Source: Endobacter medicaginis
Lineage (GTDB): Bacteria; Pseudomonadota; Alphaproteobacteria; Acetobacterales; Acetobacteraceae
Reading direction: 5' to 3'
DNA length: 64,000 nt
Assembly (NCBI RefSeq): GCF_014192375.1
Contig: NZ_JACHXV010000001.1
Coordinates: 339,812-403,811, forward strand
A program made the position numbers and the translations under genes. Positions 51,536 through 61,042 of this stretch are shown in pieces (the first letter of the stretch is position 1; the number at the start of each line of letters is the position of its first letter). The notes below the pieces were generated by a model that saw only the letters and a program-made list of their open reading frames with translations, was not told where the DNA came from and searched no databases.

Positions 51536-54500
51536 CTACCCGCGTTCGACCATCGCGCTGGCGGCCTGCAGATCGACCGACAGCAGCCGGCTGACGCCGC
51601 GCTCCTGCATCGTCACCCCATACAGCCGGTCCATATGGGCCATGGTGAGCTGGTGGTGGGTGACGACGAGAAAGCGCGTGCCGGTGCTGCTGACCATGTC
51701 GCCGAGCAGGGTGGCGAAGCGTTGGACGTTGGCGTCGTCGAGCGGCGCGTCGACCTCGTCGAGCACGCAGACGGGGGCGGGGTTGCAGCCGAACACCGCG
51801 AAGATCAGCGACAGCGCGGTCAGCGCCTGTTCGCCGCCCGACAGCAGCGACAGGGTGGCCAGCTTCTTGCCCGGCGGCTGCGCGTAGATCTCAAGCCCGG
51901 CTTCCAGCGGGTCGTCCGAGCCGACCAGCCCCAGATGTGCCCGCCCGCCGCCGAACATGCGGGCGAACAGGGTCTGGAACTGCGCATCAACCTGCCGGTA
52001 GACCGCGCCCAGACGCTCGCGGCCCTCGCGGTTGAGGTTGCCGATGGTGCCGCGCAGCCGGGCGATGGCGCTTTCGATCTCCTCGCGCTCGCGCAGCAGG
52101 GTGCCGGCCTCGTCCGACAGCGCCTGCGCCTCGATCTCCGCACGCAGGTTGACCGGGCCGATCTCGTCGCGCTCGCGCAGCAGCCGGGCGACCTTGCGGC
52201 GCAGACCGGTCTCGGCGGCGTCGGACAGATCGTCCGGAACGAAGGTTGGCAGGGCGCGGTTTTCCTGCTCGGTCGCCGCGAGCAGGGCCGACAGCGCCTC
52301 CTCGGCCTGGGCGTGCTGGGTTTCCGCCCGTGCCTGGGCCTCGCGGGCGACGGCCGAGCCGAGGTCGGCCCCACGCGCGGCGCGTTGCGCGGCCGCGAGT
52401 GCGGCTTCGGCATCGGCGAGGGCGGCCTGCGCTTCGAGCCAGTGCGCGCCGGCTGCTGCGGCCGCTGCCTGCGCGTCGTCGCTGCGCGCGCGGGCGGCGC
52501 GAGGAGTGGCCTCAGCCTGCGCGACACCCGTCAGCAGGGTTTCGGTGCGGGCCTGCCATTCCGCGAGCGCCGCATCGCCGGTCGCGAGCTGGGCGGCCCA
52601 GCGGTCGCGCTCACCCGACAGGCCCGCTCGACGCGCCTGCCGTCCGTGCCGCTCCGCGCTCAGCGCATCGTGCTCGGCCTGCGCCGTCGCGCGCGCCGCG
52701 CCGGCCTCGTGCGCCGATTGCGCCGCCGCCTCGGCCAGGCCGGCCAGCAGGGCTGCATCCGGCAGGCTGGACAGCGCGTCGACCAGGCCCGCCAGGCGCA
52801 AGGTGGCGGCGTGATGATCCTCACGCAGGGCCGCTGCCTGCGGGGTCAGCGCCGCCAGACGGGCGGCCTGCGTGTCGGCCTGGGCGGCGAGCGAGGCGGT
52901 CTGTGCCACGCATTCGCCGCGCAGACGCTCGGCGGCCTCCCGCGCGGCGGTCGCAGCCGTCAGTGCGCACTCAGCTTCGGCATCCAGCCGGGAGGCCTCG
53001 GAGGCGGCTTCGGCGAGGAAGGGCAGGGCGGGGAGGGCGGCGAGCCGGGTGGTCAGCTCCGCCTGCGCCGTGGCGATGTCCTGCCGTTCGGCGGCGATAC
53101 GCTTTCGCTGCGGGGCGAGGCTGCCGAGCCGGCTGTCGGCCTCGGCCTGACGCGCGCCCGCCGCCGCCGCCTGTCGGCGGGCGTCGGCGAGCCTGCCTTC
53201 CAGATCGCGCAGGTGCTCGCGGGCGCTGCGTTCCGCCCTTTCCGCCGTCTCGGCGGCGGTGCGGGCCTGTGCGGCAGAGGTTGCGGCCCCTGCGGGGTCG
53301 TCGCTGTCGCGCAGGGCGGCCTCGGCCTGTTCGAGCGCGGCGCGGGCCTCGTCGCGCTCGGCGGTGAGCTGTTCGAGCTGTGGTGTGAGCGCATCGAGAC
53401 GCGAGCGGCGGGCGGTCGCTTCCGCCTCGGCCCGTGCCTGGGCGGCGCGGGCGCCGACGGCGGTGCGCTCCGCCTCGTCGCGCGCCAGTCGCGCGGCGCG
53501 CAGGGCGGTGGCCGATGCGGTGGCCTGCGCGGCAGCGGCGTCGGCGCGGGTCGCCAGATCGGGGAGGGCGGCGGCGGCGGCGGTCTCCTGCGCACGCAGC
53601 CGGCCCAGACGGGCGCGCTGGGCCAGCCGCTCGGCCGCCGGATCGTGGCCGGGCGGGCGGACATAACCGTCCCAGCGCCACAGCCCGCCAGCGCGCGAGA
53701 CCAGCATCTGGCCCGGCAGCAGTGCCGCCGGTTCCGCATTGGTCTCGATCAACCCGACACCGCCGAGGGTGCGCATCACCCAGTCGCGCGCCTCCGCATC
53801 CGTCGCCTCGATCAGTCCGGCCAGGCCGGTGGCACCCTGCGGGACCGGCGCCGGGGTGCCGTCCGGCCGCCACCAGGGTCCATCGGCGCGGCGTTGCAGC
53901 GGGGCGTCCAGACCGTCGCCGAGACAGGCGGCGAGGGCCGGCTCCAGCCCCTGTGGAATGCGCAGCCTGGCGGCGACGGGGGGCAGTGCGGCCCCGGAAC
54001 CGCCGGCCGGGTCGCCGCCGAGGCCGCCGGACAGGCCTTCGATCTGGGCGCGCAGCCCGGCCAGCGCGGTGGCCGCCGCATGACGGGCGGCCTCGTCGGC
54101 GCGCGCCTGCGTTTCGTCTGCCTCCGCCTGCGTCTGCGCGTCGTCCAGGGCCTGCGCGGCCTGCGCCAGCGCGATCTCGGCCGCCGCCGCCGCGTCCCGG
54201 GCCGCTGACGCGATGGCGGGATCGGGGAGGGCGGTGAGGGCGGCGTCGTGGTCGCGGGACAGCGTGGCATGCAGCCCGTCGAGCCGGCTCGCCCGCGCCC
54301 GGGCGGCCTGCGCGGCGGAGACGCAGCGTTCGCGTGCCGCGCGCGCCGCCATCGCGACGGCTCTCGTCTCGTCGGCGGCCGCGACCGCGGTGGCGCGCGC
54401 GTTGCCGCACTCGGCCAGCGCCTGTCGGGCGGTTTCGGCCTCGGTCTCGAGCCGGGTGACGGTGGCCTGGGCGGCCTGCGTCGCCTCGGGACACAGCAGG

Positions 54501-56077
54501 CCGCGGGCCTGCTCCTCCTGGGTGGCGAGGGTGGCGTCGGTCTCGGCGAGCTTCGCGGCGCGGGCGGTCAGGGCTTCATGCTGGCGGCGCACCGCCTCGT
54601 GCGCGCGTACCGCCTCGGCATGGTGCTCGCGCGCCTCGACGAGCGCGGCCGCGGCCGCGGCGCGGGCCTGCATGGCCGCGTCGAGCGCCGTGCGGGCGGC
54701 GGCGGCGGCGTCCTCGGCGTCGCGCTGCGCAGAGCGGGCCGCGTCCTGGCGTTCGGCGTCGGGTGTCGCGGCAGTCGCGTCGGCGATGTCGGCTTCGAGC
54801 GCGGTCAGCCGGAGGGTCAGCCGTTCCAGTGTGGCGGCGGCGTCGTCGTGCTGCGTGAGGATGTCGCGGGCGGTCTCGCGGGCGGCGTCGCGACGCTCGA
54901 CGGCCAGCCGGAGGGTTTCTGCGGCGCGGGTCTCCTCCGCGCGTGCGGTGGTCAGCGCGGCCTCGCTCGCCTCCAGACGCTCGGGCAGGGCGGCGAGCCA
55001 GGCGTCGATCTCCTCCAGTTCGGCCTCCAGCCCAACCAGCGTCTCGGCGGCCGCGTCGCGCCGGGCGCGGGCGGCGTCGCGATCGGCCTCGGCCTGCGCC
55101 AGCCGCTCGCGCAGCGCCGCAAGCTCTGCCTCGTCGCGGGCCAGCGCCTCCGCGAGCGCCTCCAGCGCGATCCGGCGGCGCTCGCGCTCTGTGCGGGCCT
55201 CCGACTCGGCCTCGCGCAGCGGTGGCAGCCGCGCCGTCGCCTCGGCGAGGGTGGCTTCCCTGGCGGCCGCTTCCGCAGCGCCGGTCTCGGCTGCCGCGCG
55301 GGTCGTGGCCAATGCCTCGCGGCCGCGGCGGACGGCCTCATGCGCGCGGGCATGGATCAGGGCATCGAGCGTGGTTTCCGCCTCGCGCAGGGCCACGGCC
55401 ACCACCCGGTAGCGCGCCGCCTGCTTGGCCTGCTCGCCGAGTGCCCCCAGCCGCGCCTCCAGCCCCAGCCGCACATCCTCGGCGCGGGCGAGATTGGCCT
55501 CGGTGGCGCGCAGCTTGAGCTCCGCCTCGTGCCGGCGCGCATGCAGCCCGGTGATGCCGGCGGCCTCCTCGAGGATCGCGCGGCGTTCCTCCGGCCGCGC
55601 ACCGACGATCGCCGCCACACGCCCCTGGCTGACCATCGCCGAGGAGCGCGCGCCCGAGGCGAGGTCGGCGAACAGCGTCTGCACGTCGCGCGCACGGGCG
55701 TCGCGGCCGTTGATGCGATACGCACTGCCCGCACCGCGCTCGATCCGCCGCGTGATCTGCAGTTCGTCGGCATCATGGAACGGCTGCGGCGCCAGACCGG
55801 CCGCGCCCTCCATGGTCACGGTGACCTCGGCGAGGTTGCGCGCCGCCCGTGCGGCGGTGCCGGCGAAGATCACGTCGTCCATCTCGCCGCCGCGAAGCGC
55901 GCGCGCCGAGCTCTCGCCCATCGCCCAGCGCAGCGCCTCGACCACGTTGGACTTGCCGCAGCCGTTCGGACCGACGATGCCGGTCAGCCCGGGCAGGATC
56001 TCGACGCTGGCCGGCTCGGCGAAGCTCTTGAAGCCGGCGATGCGCAACCGGACGAAACGGACGGGATGCGGGGGCAA
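51536..56077 (-). CDS. smc: Chromosome segregation ATPase SMC, unusually long
   Basis: A 1513-aa condensin subunit that compacts and segregates chromosomes. The N-terminal ATPase half begins FVRLRIAGFKSFAEP with Walker A GPNGCGKSN near residue 38 and the Q-loop region around 160. A long Ala/Arg/Glu-rich coiled coil follows, then a hinge at about 698-810 (LAACLGDGLDAPL to VRPPG). The returning coil leads to the C-terminal half with signature LSLLSGGEQALTALSL (about 1411) and Walker B CVLDEVDAPLDDAN (about 1436). Typical bacterial SMC is near 1150-1200 aa; the extra length is in both coil arms. It starts 15 bases after dsbA. Confidence 0.96.
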   Translation of the reverse strand: MPPHPVRFVRLRIAGFKSFAEPASVEILPGLTGIVGPNGCGKSNVVEALRWAMGESSARALRGGEMDDVIFAGTAARAARNLAEVTVTMEGAAGLAPQPFHDADELQITRRIERGAGSAYRINGRDARARDVQTLFADLASGARSSAMVSQGRVAAIVGARPEERRAILEEAAGITGLHARRHEAELKLRATEANLARAEDVRLGLEARLGALGEQAKQAARYRVVAVALREAETTLDALIHARAHEAVRRGREALATTRAAAETGAAEAAAREATLAEATARLPPLREAESEARTERERRRIALEALAEALARDEAELAALRERLAQAEADRDAARARRDAAAETLVGLEAELEEIDAWLAALPERLEASEAALTTARAEETRAAETLRLAVERRDAARETARDILTQHDDAAATLERLTLRLTALEADIADATAATPDAERQDAARSAQRDAEDAAAAARTALDAAMQARAAAAAALVEAREHHAEAVRAHEAVRRQHEALTARAAKLAETDATLATQEEQARGLLCPEATQAAQATVTRLETEAETARQALAECGNARATAVAAADETRAVAMAARAARERCVSAAQAARARASRLDGLHATLSRDHDAALTALPDPAIASAARDAAAAAEIALAQAAQALDDAQTQAEADETQARADEAARHAAATALAGLRAQIEGLSGGLGGDPAGGSGAALPPVAARLRIPQGLEPALAACLGDGLDAPLQRRADGPWWRPDGTPAPVPQGATGLAGLIEATDAEARDWVMRTLGGVGLIETNAEPAALLPGQMLVSRAGGLWRWDGYVRPPGHDPAAERLAQRARLGRLRAQETAAAAALPDLATRADAAAAQATASATALRAARLARDEAERTAVGARAAQARAEAEATARRSRLDALTPQLEQLTAERDEARAALEQAEAALRDSDDPAGAATSAAQARTAAETAERAERSAREHLRDLEGRLADARRQAAAAGARQAEADSRLGSLAPQRKRIAAERQDIATAQAELTTRLAALPALPFLAEAASEASRLDAEAECALTAATAAREAAERLRGECVAQTASLAAQADTQAARLAALTPQAAALREDHHAATLRLAGLVDALSSLPDAALLAGLAEAAAQSAHEAGAARATAQAEHDALSAERHGRQARRAGLSGERDRWAAQLATGDAALAEWQARTETLLTGVAQAEATPRAARARSDDAQAAAAAAGAHWLEAQAALADAEAALAAAQRAARGADLGSAVAREAQARAETQHAQAEEALSALLAATEQENRALPTFVPDDLSDAAETGLRRKVARLLRERDEIGPVNLRAEIEAQALSDEAGTLLREREEIESAIARLRGTIGNLNREGRERLGAVYRQVDAQFQTLFARMFGGGRAHLGLVGSDDPLEAGLEIYAQPPGKKLATLSLLSGGEQALTALSLIFAVFGCNPAPVCVLDEVDAPLDDANVQRFATLLGDMVSSTGTRFLVVTHHQLTMAHMDRLYGVTMQERGVSRLLSVDLQAASAMVERG

Positions 56078-56092
56078 CGAACGACCGCGTCC

Positions 56093-56701
56093 TCAGCCGC
56101 CATTGGCTGCGACGCGCTTCTCGAACTCGGCGTAGGGCATGTCGCCCTGCCGGTAGACCTCCTTGCCGAACACGAAGGTCGGGGTGGAGTCCACCTGATA
56201 GGTATTGGCGCCGTAATTGTAGTCGGCCAGCACCTTGGCCTGGATCGCCGGATCGGTGATCGCCTTCTGGAAGCCGGCCGGCGACAGCCCGGCGAGCAGC
56301 GCCATCTTCTGCAGTTCGGCCTGCGGGTTCACGCCCTCGGCGAAGGCCCAGCGCTGCTGGTTGGCGAACAGAGCCATGATGAACGGCTCGTAGCGCTCGG
56401 CCGGCAGCGCGCGCGCCACCTCGGCGGCCATCAGAGCCACCTGGTCGAAGGGGAAATCATAGAACTCGTAGCGGATGCGCCCGGTATCGATCAGCTTCGC
56501 CTTGACCTCGGGGAGGGTATGCACGGCGAACGAGGCGCAATGCGTGCAGGTGAGCGAGAACCACTCCTTGACCACCAGCTTGGCATCCGGCTTGCCCATC
56601 ACCGAGGCCGGCTCCGGCGGCGCATCGGCAGCCACCGCGCGCGCAAGGGGAAATGCCAGGCTGGCGCCGAGCAGCAGGCGGCGGGGCAGAAGGGTGGTCA
56701 T
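56093..56701 (-). CDS. DsbA-family thiol:disulfide oxidoreductase
   Basis: A 202-aa periplasmic thioredoxin-fold protein. A signal peptide covers residues 1-25 (cut near ARAVAA). The redox site is Cys52-Thr-His-Cys55 in SLTCTHCASF, with the cis-Pro loop in QVDSTPTFVFG and a helical insertion between. It introduces or isomerises disulfides in exported proteins. ATG 56701 (MTTLLPRR) is chosen; ATG 56719 would add six residues. It lies directly before smc, a pairing conserved in alphaproteobacteria, though no functional link is known. Confidence 0.92.
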   Translation of the reverse strand: MTTLLPRRLLLGASLAFPLARAVAADAPPEPASVMGKPDAKLVVKEWFSLTCTHCASFAVHTLPEVKAKLIDTGRIRYEFYDFPFDQVALMAAEVARALPAERYEPFIMALFANQQRWAFAEGVNPQAELQKMALLAGLSPAGFQKAITDPAIQAKVLADYNYGANTYQVDSTPTFVFGKEVYRQGDMPYAEFEKRVAANGG

Positions 56702-56833
56702 CGGCGCTTCGGTTCCCATGGCAGGACTCGGGGGCGCGCACGATAGCCCGGGGTTGCGAGAGGATCCAACAGGCCTTCTCCTTCCCGAACGCGGCGCGGT
56801 CGACAGCGATCTGCCCGGCGATCCTTCCGTGTC

Positions 56834-59800
56834 TCAGTAGTTGAACTGATATTTCAGGGCCACCGACGTCCCGGGATCGTTCTCGGGCGTGATCGCGCCC
56901 GTCGTCGGTCCACCGGTGCCGACTTGCGTTGCGAGCTTCAGCCGCTTGGTGAGATCGATCTGCACCTGGGCGGAAGTGCCGCCGCCGCTGGTGGCCTGTT
57001 TCGCACCCACATAGACGCCGCGCGCGACATAGCGGCCGGCTTCCACGCTCGCGCCGGTGCCGTTGTTGCCGCCGCCGATCGACAGCCGGTCGAGACCCAG
57101 CCCCGAGCGGATCGAGTTCAGCGTCGAGCCGCCGCCGCCCACGCCGGAGAGTTCTGCGAGGGCAGCGGCGACCTGCGCGGCCTGGAAGGCGGACATCTTG
57201 CCGCTGGTCTCGCCGAACAGCAGCAGGGCCAGGATCTGGTCCTGCGGCAGCGGGGGCGAGGAGGAGAGATCGATCTTCGGCGTGCTGGCATAGCCGCCGA
57301 CATGCAGCCGCGCGGTGGTCGAGCCGACCGCGCTCTCGGCGAGGAAATCGAGGGAGGGATCGAGCCGTCCGGTCACGCCGGTGCCGTTGAAGCCGACCTT
57401 GCCGCGGGTGAAGGTCAGCCTTGTGCCGACCAGGTCGAAGGTGCCGTGACGCAGTTCGAAGCCGCCGGCGACCTGCGGGGCGGTGGTGGTGCCCCCCACC
57501 GTCAGCTTGCCGCCAAGCTCGGCATCGAGCCCGTGGCCGCGGATGAAGATCTGCCCCGGCGCGTTGAGCACGAGCGCCAACGCGATCGCCGTGGCACTCG
57601 GCGGGGTGGGCGGCGGCGGTTTCTGGCCGGGGCGGATCACGTTGAGTTTCGCGACCGACGCGGGCAGCGAGTTCGGCACGTTGATCGAGGCGGAATCGAT
57701 TGTCACCGTCCCGCCGACGGCCAGGTTGCCCTGTGCGAGGCCGTGGATGCGCAGGTCGGCGTCGAGCACGGCGGTGAGCAGGTCGCTCGACAGCGGCCGG
57801 GCGTTCTTCGCGGTGATGTGCAGGTCGACCGGGATCTGCGGTTCCAGCACGCCGATCGTGCCGTTGGCATTGATATGCCCGTCGCCGGCCCGGGCGTCGA
57901 AATTCGACAGCGTCAGTGACTTGCCGGCGGCGGTGACCAGCGCGGTCATCGCAGTGAGGCGCACGCCCTGCGCGTAATCGGCGACCGAGCCGTTGGCCAG
58001 CCGCACGCTGCCGTTGACCGACGGGGCGGACAGCGTGCCGGCGACGCCGAGATCGAGGTTCAGCTGGCCGGTGACATGGCGGCCCTGCTGCTCGACGATC
58101 GGGTTGGCCAGCGCGAGATCGACCGGGCCGGTCAGGCGCAGGGCGAGCTGGCCGGAGGGGCCGGCCGAGGGCAGCGGGACGGTGCCGTTGGCGTGCAGGT
58201 CGATGTCGCGCCCGGCGGTGAGGCCGGCGCGCAGGCGGGCCAGTGTGCCGGCGAGATCGACATCGGCGATCAGGTTGGCCGCCGGGATGGCAGCGGCTGG
58301 GCCGGAGGCCATCTTCATGCCGGTGGCGGTCAGATGGATGTTGCCCGACGGTTTCGCCGTGCTCCCGGTCAGATGCGCGCGGGCGGCGATCACGCCGGCG
58401 GCGTCGAGGGTCGGCGCGAAGGGTCTGGCCAGCGCGGGCGTGATGTTGGCCAGCGTCGCGTTGAGGTCCAGCGTCGGCGTGATACGGCCGGCGAGGTCGA
58501 TCTGCGCGGGCGACGCGCCGCCGGCGGCGGGCACCACGGTGAGGTGCAGGTGGTCGATCGCGGTTTCCTTGCCGTAGCTGAGCTTCGCCGGGGCGGTCAG
58601 TGCGAGGCGTTCGTCCTTGGCGGTGGCGGTCAGCCGGCTGAGGGCGACGGTGCTGTGGACGGCGTCGAGCACCAGCGCGGCATCGATCAGCCCGGGGCCG
58701 TTGCTGTTGGCGATCGCGCCGGTGAGGGCGGCATGGGCGACCATCGCGAGTGCGGATTTCGGCCCGCGCAGGGTGAGGTTCGCCTGGCCGCCGATGCTGC
58801 CGGCGGCGATGCCGGTGGCATTCAGCGCGAGATCGAGCTTCGGATCGGCGGTCGGATCGTCGACATGACCAGTGAGGGCGAGCCGGCCGACGCGCGCGGT
58901 GGGCAGTCCGGCATCGTTGGCGTGCAGGTCGATCAGCACACGCGGTACCGCGCCGGACTGTTCGGTGCGCAGCTTTGCCGACAGCGATCCCGAGACCGGC
59001 TGGCCGACCAGCGGTGCGAGATCGGCCAGCCGCGACATCGCCAGATCCACCGAGCCGAGCGGGATTGCAGCCTTGGGCGCCATGTTCAGGTCGGCGGTGC
59101 CACGGGCGGATTTCCAGTCCAGCTTCGACAGCACGATGTGCCGGGTGCCGTCGGCCTGCGTGTCGAGCCTGGCGGCCAGATGCAGCGGCGCGCGGTCGAG
59201 CGTGCCGTCGAGCGCGACGGTGGCGTCGGGAGCACTGGGCAGATGCGTCGCGTCGATCACCGCATGGAGCCTGCCCTGTGGCAGCGTCGCGGTGCCGGGA
59301 TCGCCGCTCGCCTCGACATGGGCGGCGAGATCGGTGGTGGGGCCGCTCAGATGCGCCTTTGCCGTCAGCGCGCCGCGCAGCGCGGGGCTGAGTGCGGCGA
59401 GCTTCGGAAGTGCCGCGTTCGCCGCCAGATCGAGCACGTTGGCGTTGTCGGTGCCGGAGAGATCGACATGCAGCGCCGCGCCGTCGAGGGTCAGCGTCTG
59501 GATGGCGATGTCGGCGGGCGGAGCGGGGGTCTCGGGCGTCGCGGGGGCCTGGGTCTGCACGATCCTGGCCACCAGATGCCCGTCATGGCCGATCAGTCCG
59601 ACCGCCTGCGGCATGCCGCCTGTCAGATCGATGCGGCCGTCCAGGCCGATCGCCCGCCGTGCGCCATGCGCGGGGTCGGAGGCGATGTCGTAGGTCGCAT
59701 CCAGCGCCGTCGAGCCGGCGAGCTGCACCCCGCCGGCCGCGGCCAGCGGGGCGAGGTCGGGCAGGGTCAGCTTCGCGGTGCCGGTGATCGACGGCGCGGT

Positions 59801-61042
59801 GTCGGTCTGGGCGGCGAGTCCGATCAGCGGATGGGCGACGGTCAGCGTGACCGGCTTGTGCGGCTGGTCGAGATGGGCGAGGGCGTCGATCTCGATCGGG
59901 TGGGCGGCGACCAGCTCGGGCTGCGGTCCGGGCAGATGTACCCCGGCCAGCGTCGCGTGCAGCCTGACCAGCCCGGCAAGCGCATCGGCGGCGGCCTGAC
60001 TGTCGATCTTCGCGTCGATCGCGTCGATGGTGGCCCCGCCGGCGGCCAGCGTGGCGATATGGGCGGTGCCGTCCACGGTCGGACGGCTGAACGGTCCGCG
60101 GCTGGCGAGATCGAGATGCAGCGATTGCCACGACACCCCGGCCACCGGACTCATCGCCGGCGCATCGGCGCGGAGCGCGAGGGTGCCGGCCATGGTCTCC
60201 AGATCGGCCGTGCCATGGGCTGCGGCGGTCAGCCGGGCGGTCTGCGGCCCGGCGGACAGCGCGAGGTTGAGTGCTGTCGCCGTTCGCGGGCCGTCGAGGT
60301 CGAGTTTCAGCGACAGCGGATCGAGCGCCGGCAGATGGCCAAGCGCGGTGACCAGACCGCGATCGGGGTCCTCGGCGGACAGATGCAAAGCGAGTTTCGG
60401 GTGATCGACCAGCGCGGTCAGCCCGATCGCGCCGGGCGCGTCCTTTCGGGTGACGGCGAGTGCGATGTCCGAGTTCGGCAGGGTTTCGACCGAGATGCCG
60501 GCGAACAGCGGCGCGATGGTGGCGAGCTTGGCGCGGCCGGTGATGGCGAGATCGGCCCCGCTCGGCGCCGCGCCGTTCATCAGGCTCGGCCCGACATGCA
60601 GCGTGTCGATCGCCAGATGGCGCAGGTCGACGCCGAAGTTCGGCCCCGGGCCGGGTTTGGCGGGTTCAGTCGTGGCGGGCGTGCTTGCCGTGCTCACCGG
60701 CGTGCGCTCGACATCGATGCGGCTCGCGGTCAAGGTCTGCACCGAGACCCGCTTGCCGATCAGCGCCAGCGGTGACCAGTCCAGATGCAGGTTGTCGATC
60801 GCCAGCCAGATGCCCTGCGTGTCGTGCAGCTCGATCCGCGCGAGATGCAGGTCGTCGGGGAAACGCCCCGACAGGCCGGCGAGATGCACGGTGCCGGAGG
60901 TCAGGCTGGCGGCCTGGTTCTCGATCAGCCTGCGGCCCGGACCGGTATTCGCGCCGACCAGCACGATCAGCACCGCGAGCAGGGCCAGGCCCAGCGGCAC
61001 GCCGAGGATCAGCCCGACCGCCCAGAGCAGCTTGCGGCGCAT
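56834..61042 (-). CDS. tamB: TamB: translocation and assembly module inner-membrane protein
   Basis: A 1402-aa AsmA/TamB-like protein. One N-terminal membrane anchor (about 4-30, LLWAVGLILGVPLGLALLAVLIVLV) is followed by a very long periplasmic beta-taco built of repeating short strands. The C-terminal DUF490/TamB domain is recognisable from GTFDLVGTRLTFTRGKVGFNG to DQILALLLFGETSGKMSAFQ, with a final beta-strand ending KYQFNY. TamB spans the periplasm and works with TamA in outer-membrane protein insertion and, in newer work, lipid transport. Its ATG overlaps the tamA stop (TGATG), fixing the start and implying coupled translation. Confidence 0.93.
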   Translation of the reverse strand: MRRKLLWAVGLILGVPLGLALLAVLIVLVGANTGPGRRLIENQAASLTSGTVHLAGLSGRFPDDLHLARIELHDTQGIWLAIDNLHLDWSPLALIGKRVSVQTLTASRIDVERTPVSTASTPATTEPAKPGPGPNFGVDLRHLAIDTLHVGPSLMNGAAPSGADLAITGRAKLATIAPLFAGISVETLPNSDIALAVTRKDAPGAIGLTALVDHPKLALHLSAEDPDRGLVTALGHLPALDPLSLKLDLDGPRTATALNLALSAGPQTARLTAAAHGTADLETMAGTLALRADAPAMSPVAGVSWQSLHLDLASRGPFSRPTVDGTAHIATLAAGGATIDAIDAKIDSQAAADALAGLVRLHATLAGVHLPGPQPELVAAHPIEIDALAHLDQPHKPVTLTVAHPLIGLAAQTDTAPSITGTAKLTLPDLAPLAAAGGVQLAGSTALDATYDIASDPAHGARRAIGLDGRIDLTGGMPQAVGLIGHDGHLVARIVQTQAPATPETPAPPADIAIQTLTLDGAALHVDLSGTDNANVLDLAANAALPKLAALSPALRGALTAKAHLSGPTTDLAAHVEASGDPGTATLPQGRLHAVIDATHLPSAPDATVALDGTLDRAPLHLAARLDTQADGTRHIVLSKLDWKSARGTADLNMAPKAAIPLGSVDLAMSRLADLAPLVGQPVSGSLSAKLRTEQSGAVPRVLIDLHANDAGLPTARVGRLALTGHVDDPTADPKLDLALNATGIAAGSIGGQANLTLRGPKSALAMVAHAALTGAIANSNGPGLIDAALVLDAVHSTVALSRLTATAKDERLALTAPAKLSYGKETAIDHLHLTVVPAAGGASPAQIDLAGRITPTLDLNATLANITPALARPFAPTLDAAGVIAARAHLTGSTAKPSGNIHLTATGMKMASGPAAAIPAANLIADVDLAGTLARLRAGLTAGRDIDLHANGTVPLPSAGPSGQLALRLTGPVDLALANPIVEQQGRHVTGQLNLDLGVAGTLSAPSVNGSVRLANGSVADYAQGVRLTAMTALVTAAGKSLTLSNFDARAGDGHINANGTIGVLEPQIPVDLHITAKNARPLSSDLLTAVLDADLRIHGLAQGNLAVGGTVTIDSASINVPNSLPASVAKLNVIRPGQKPPPPTPPSATAIALALVLNAPGQIFIRGHGLDAELGGKLTVGGTTTAPQVAGGFELRHGTFDLVGTRLTFTRGKVGFNGTGVTGRLDPSLDFLAESAVGSTTARLHVGGYASTPKIDLSSSPPLPQDQILALLLFGETSGKMSAFQAAQVAAALAELSGVGGGGSTLNSIRSGLGLDRLSIGGGNNGTGASVEAGRYVARGVYVGAKQATSGGGTSAQVQIDLTKRLKLATQVGTGGPTTGAITPENDPGTSVALKYQFNY

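Noticed and set aside
54248-56746. 832-codon plus-strand frame across the smc N-terminal region
   Set aside because: Antisense of an Ala/Arg/Glu-rich coiled coil; no motif and it runs through dsbA.
58076-60775. 899-codon plus-strand frame inside tamB
   Set aside because: Antisense artefact of high GC; the tamB frame has a membrane anchor and the DUF490 end.
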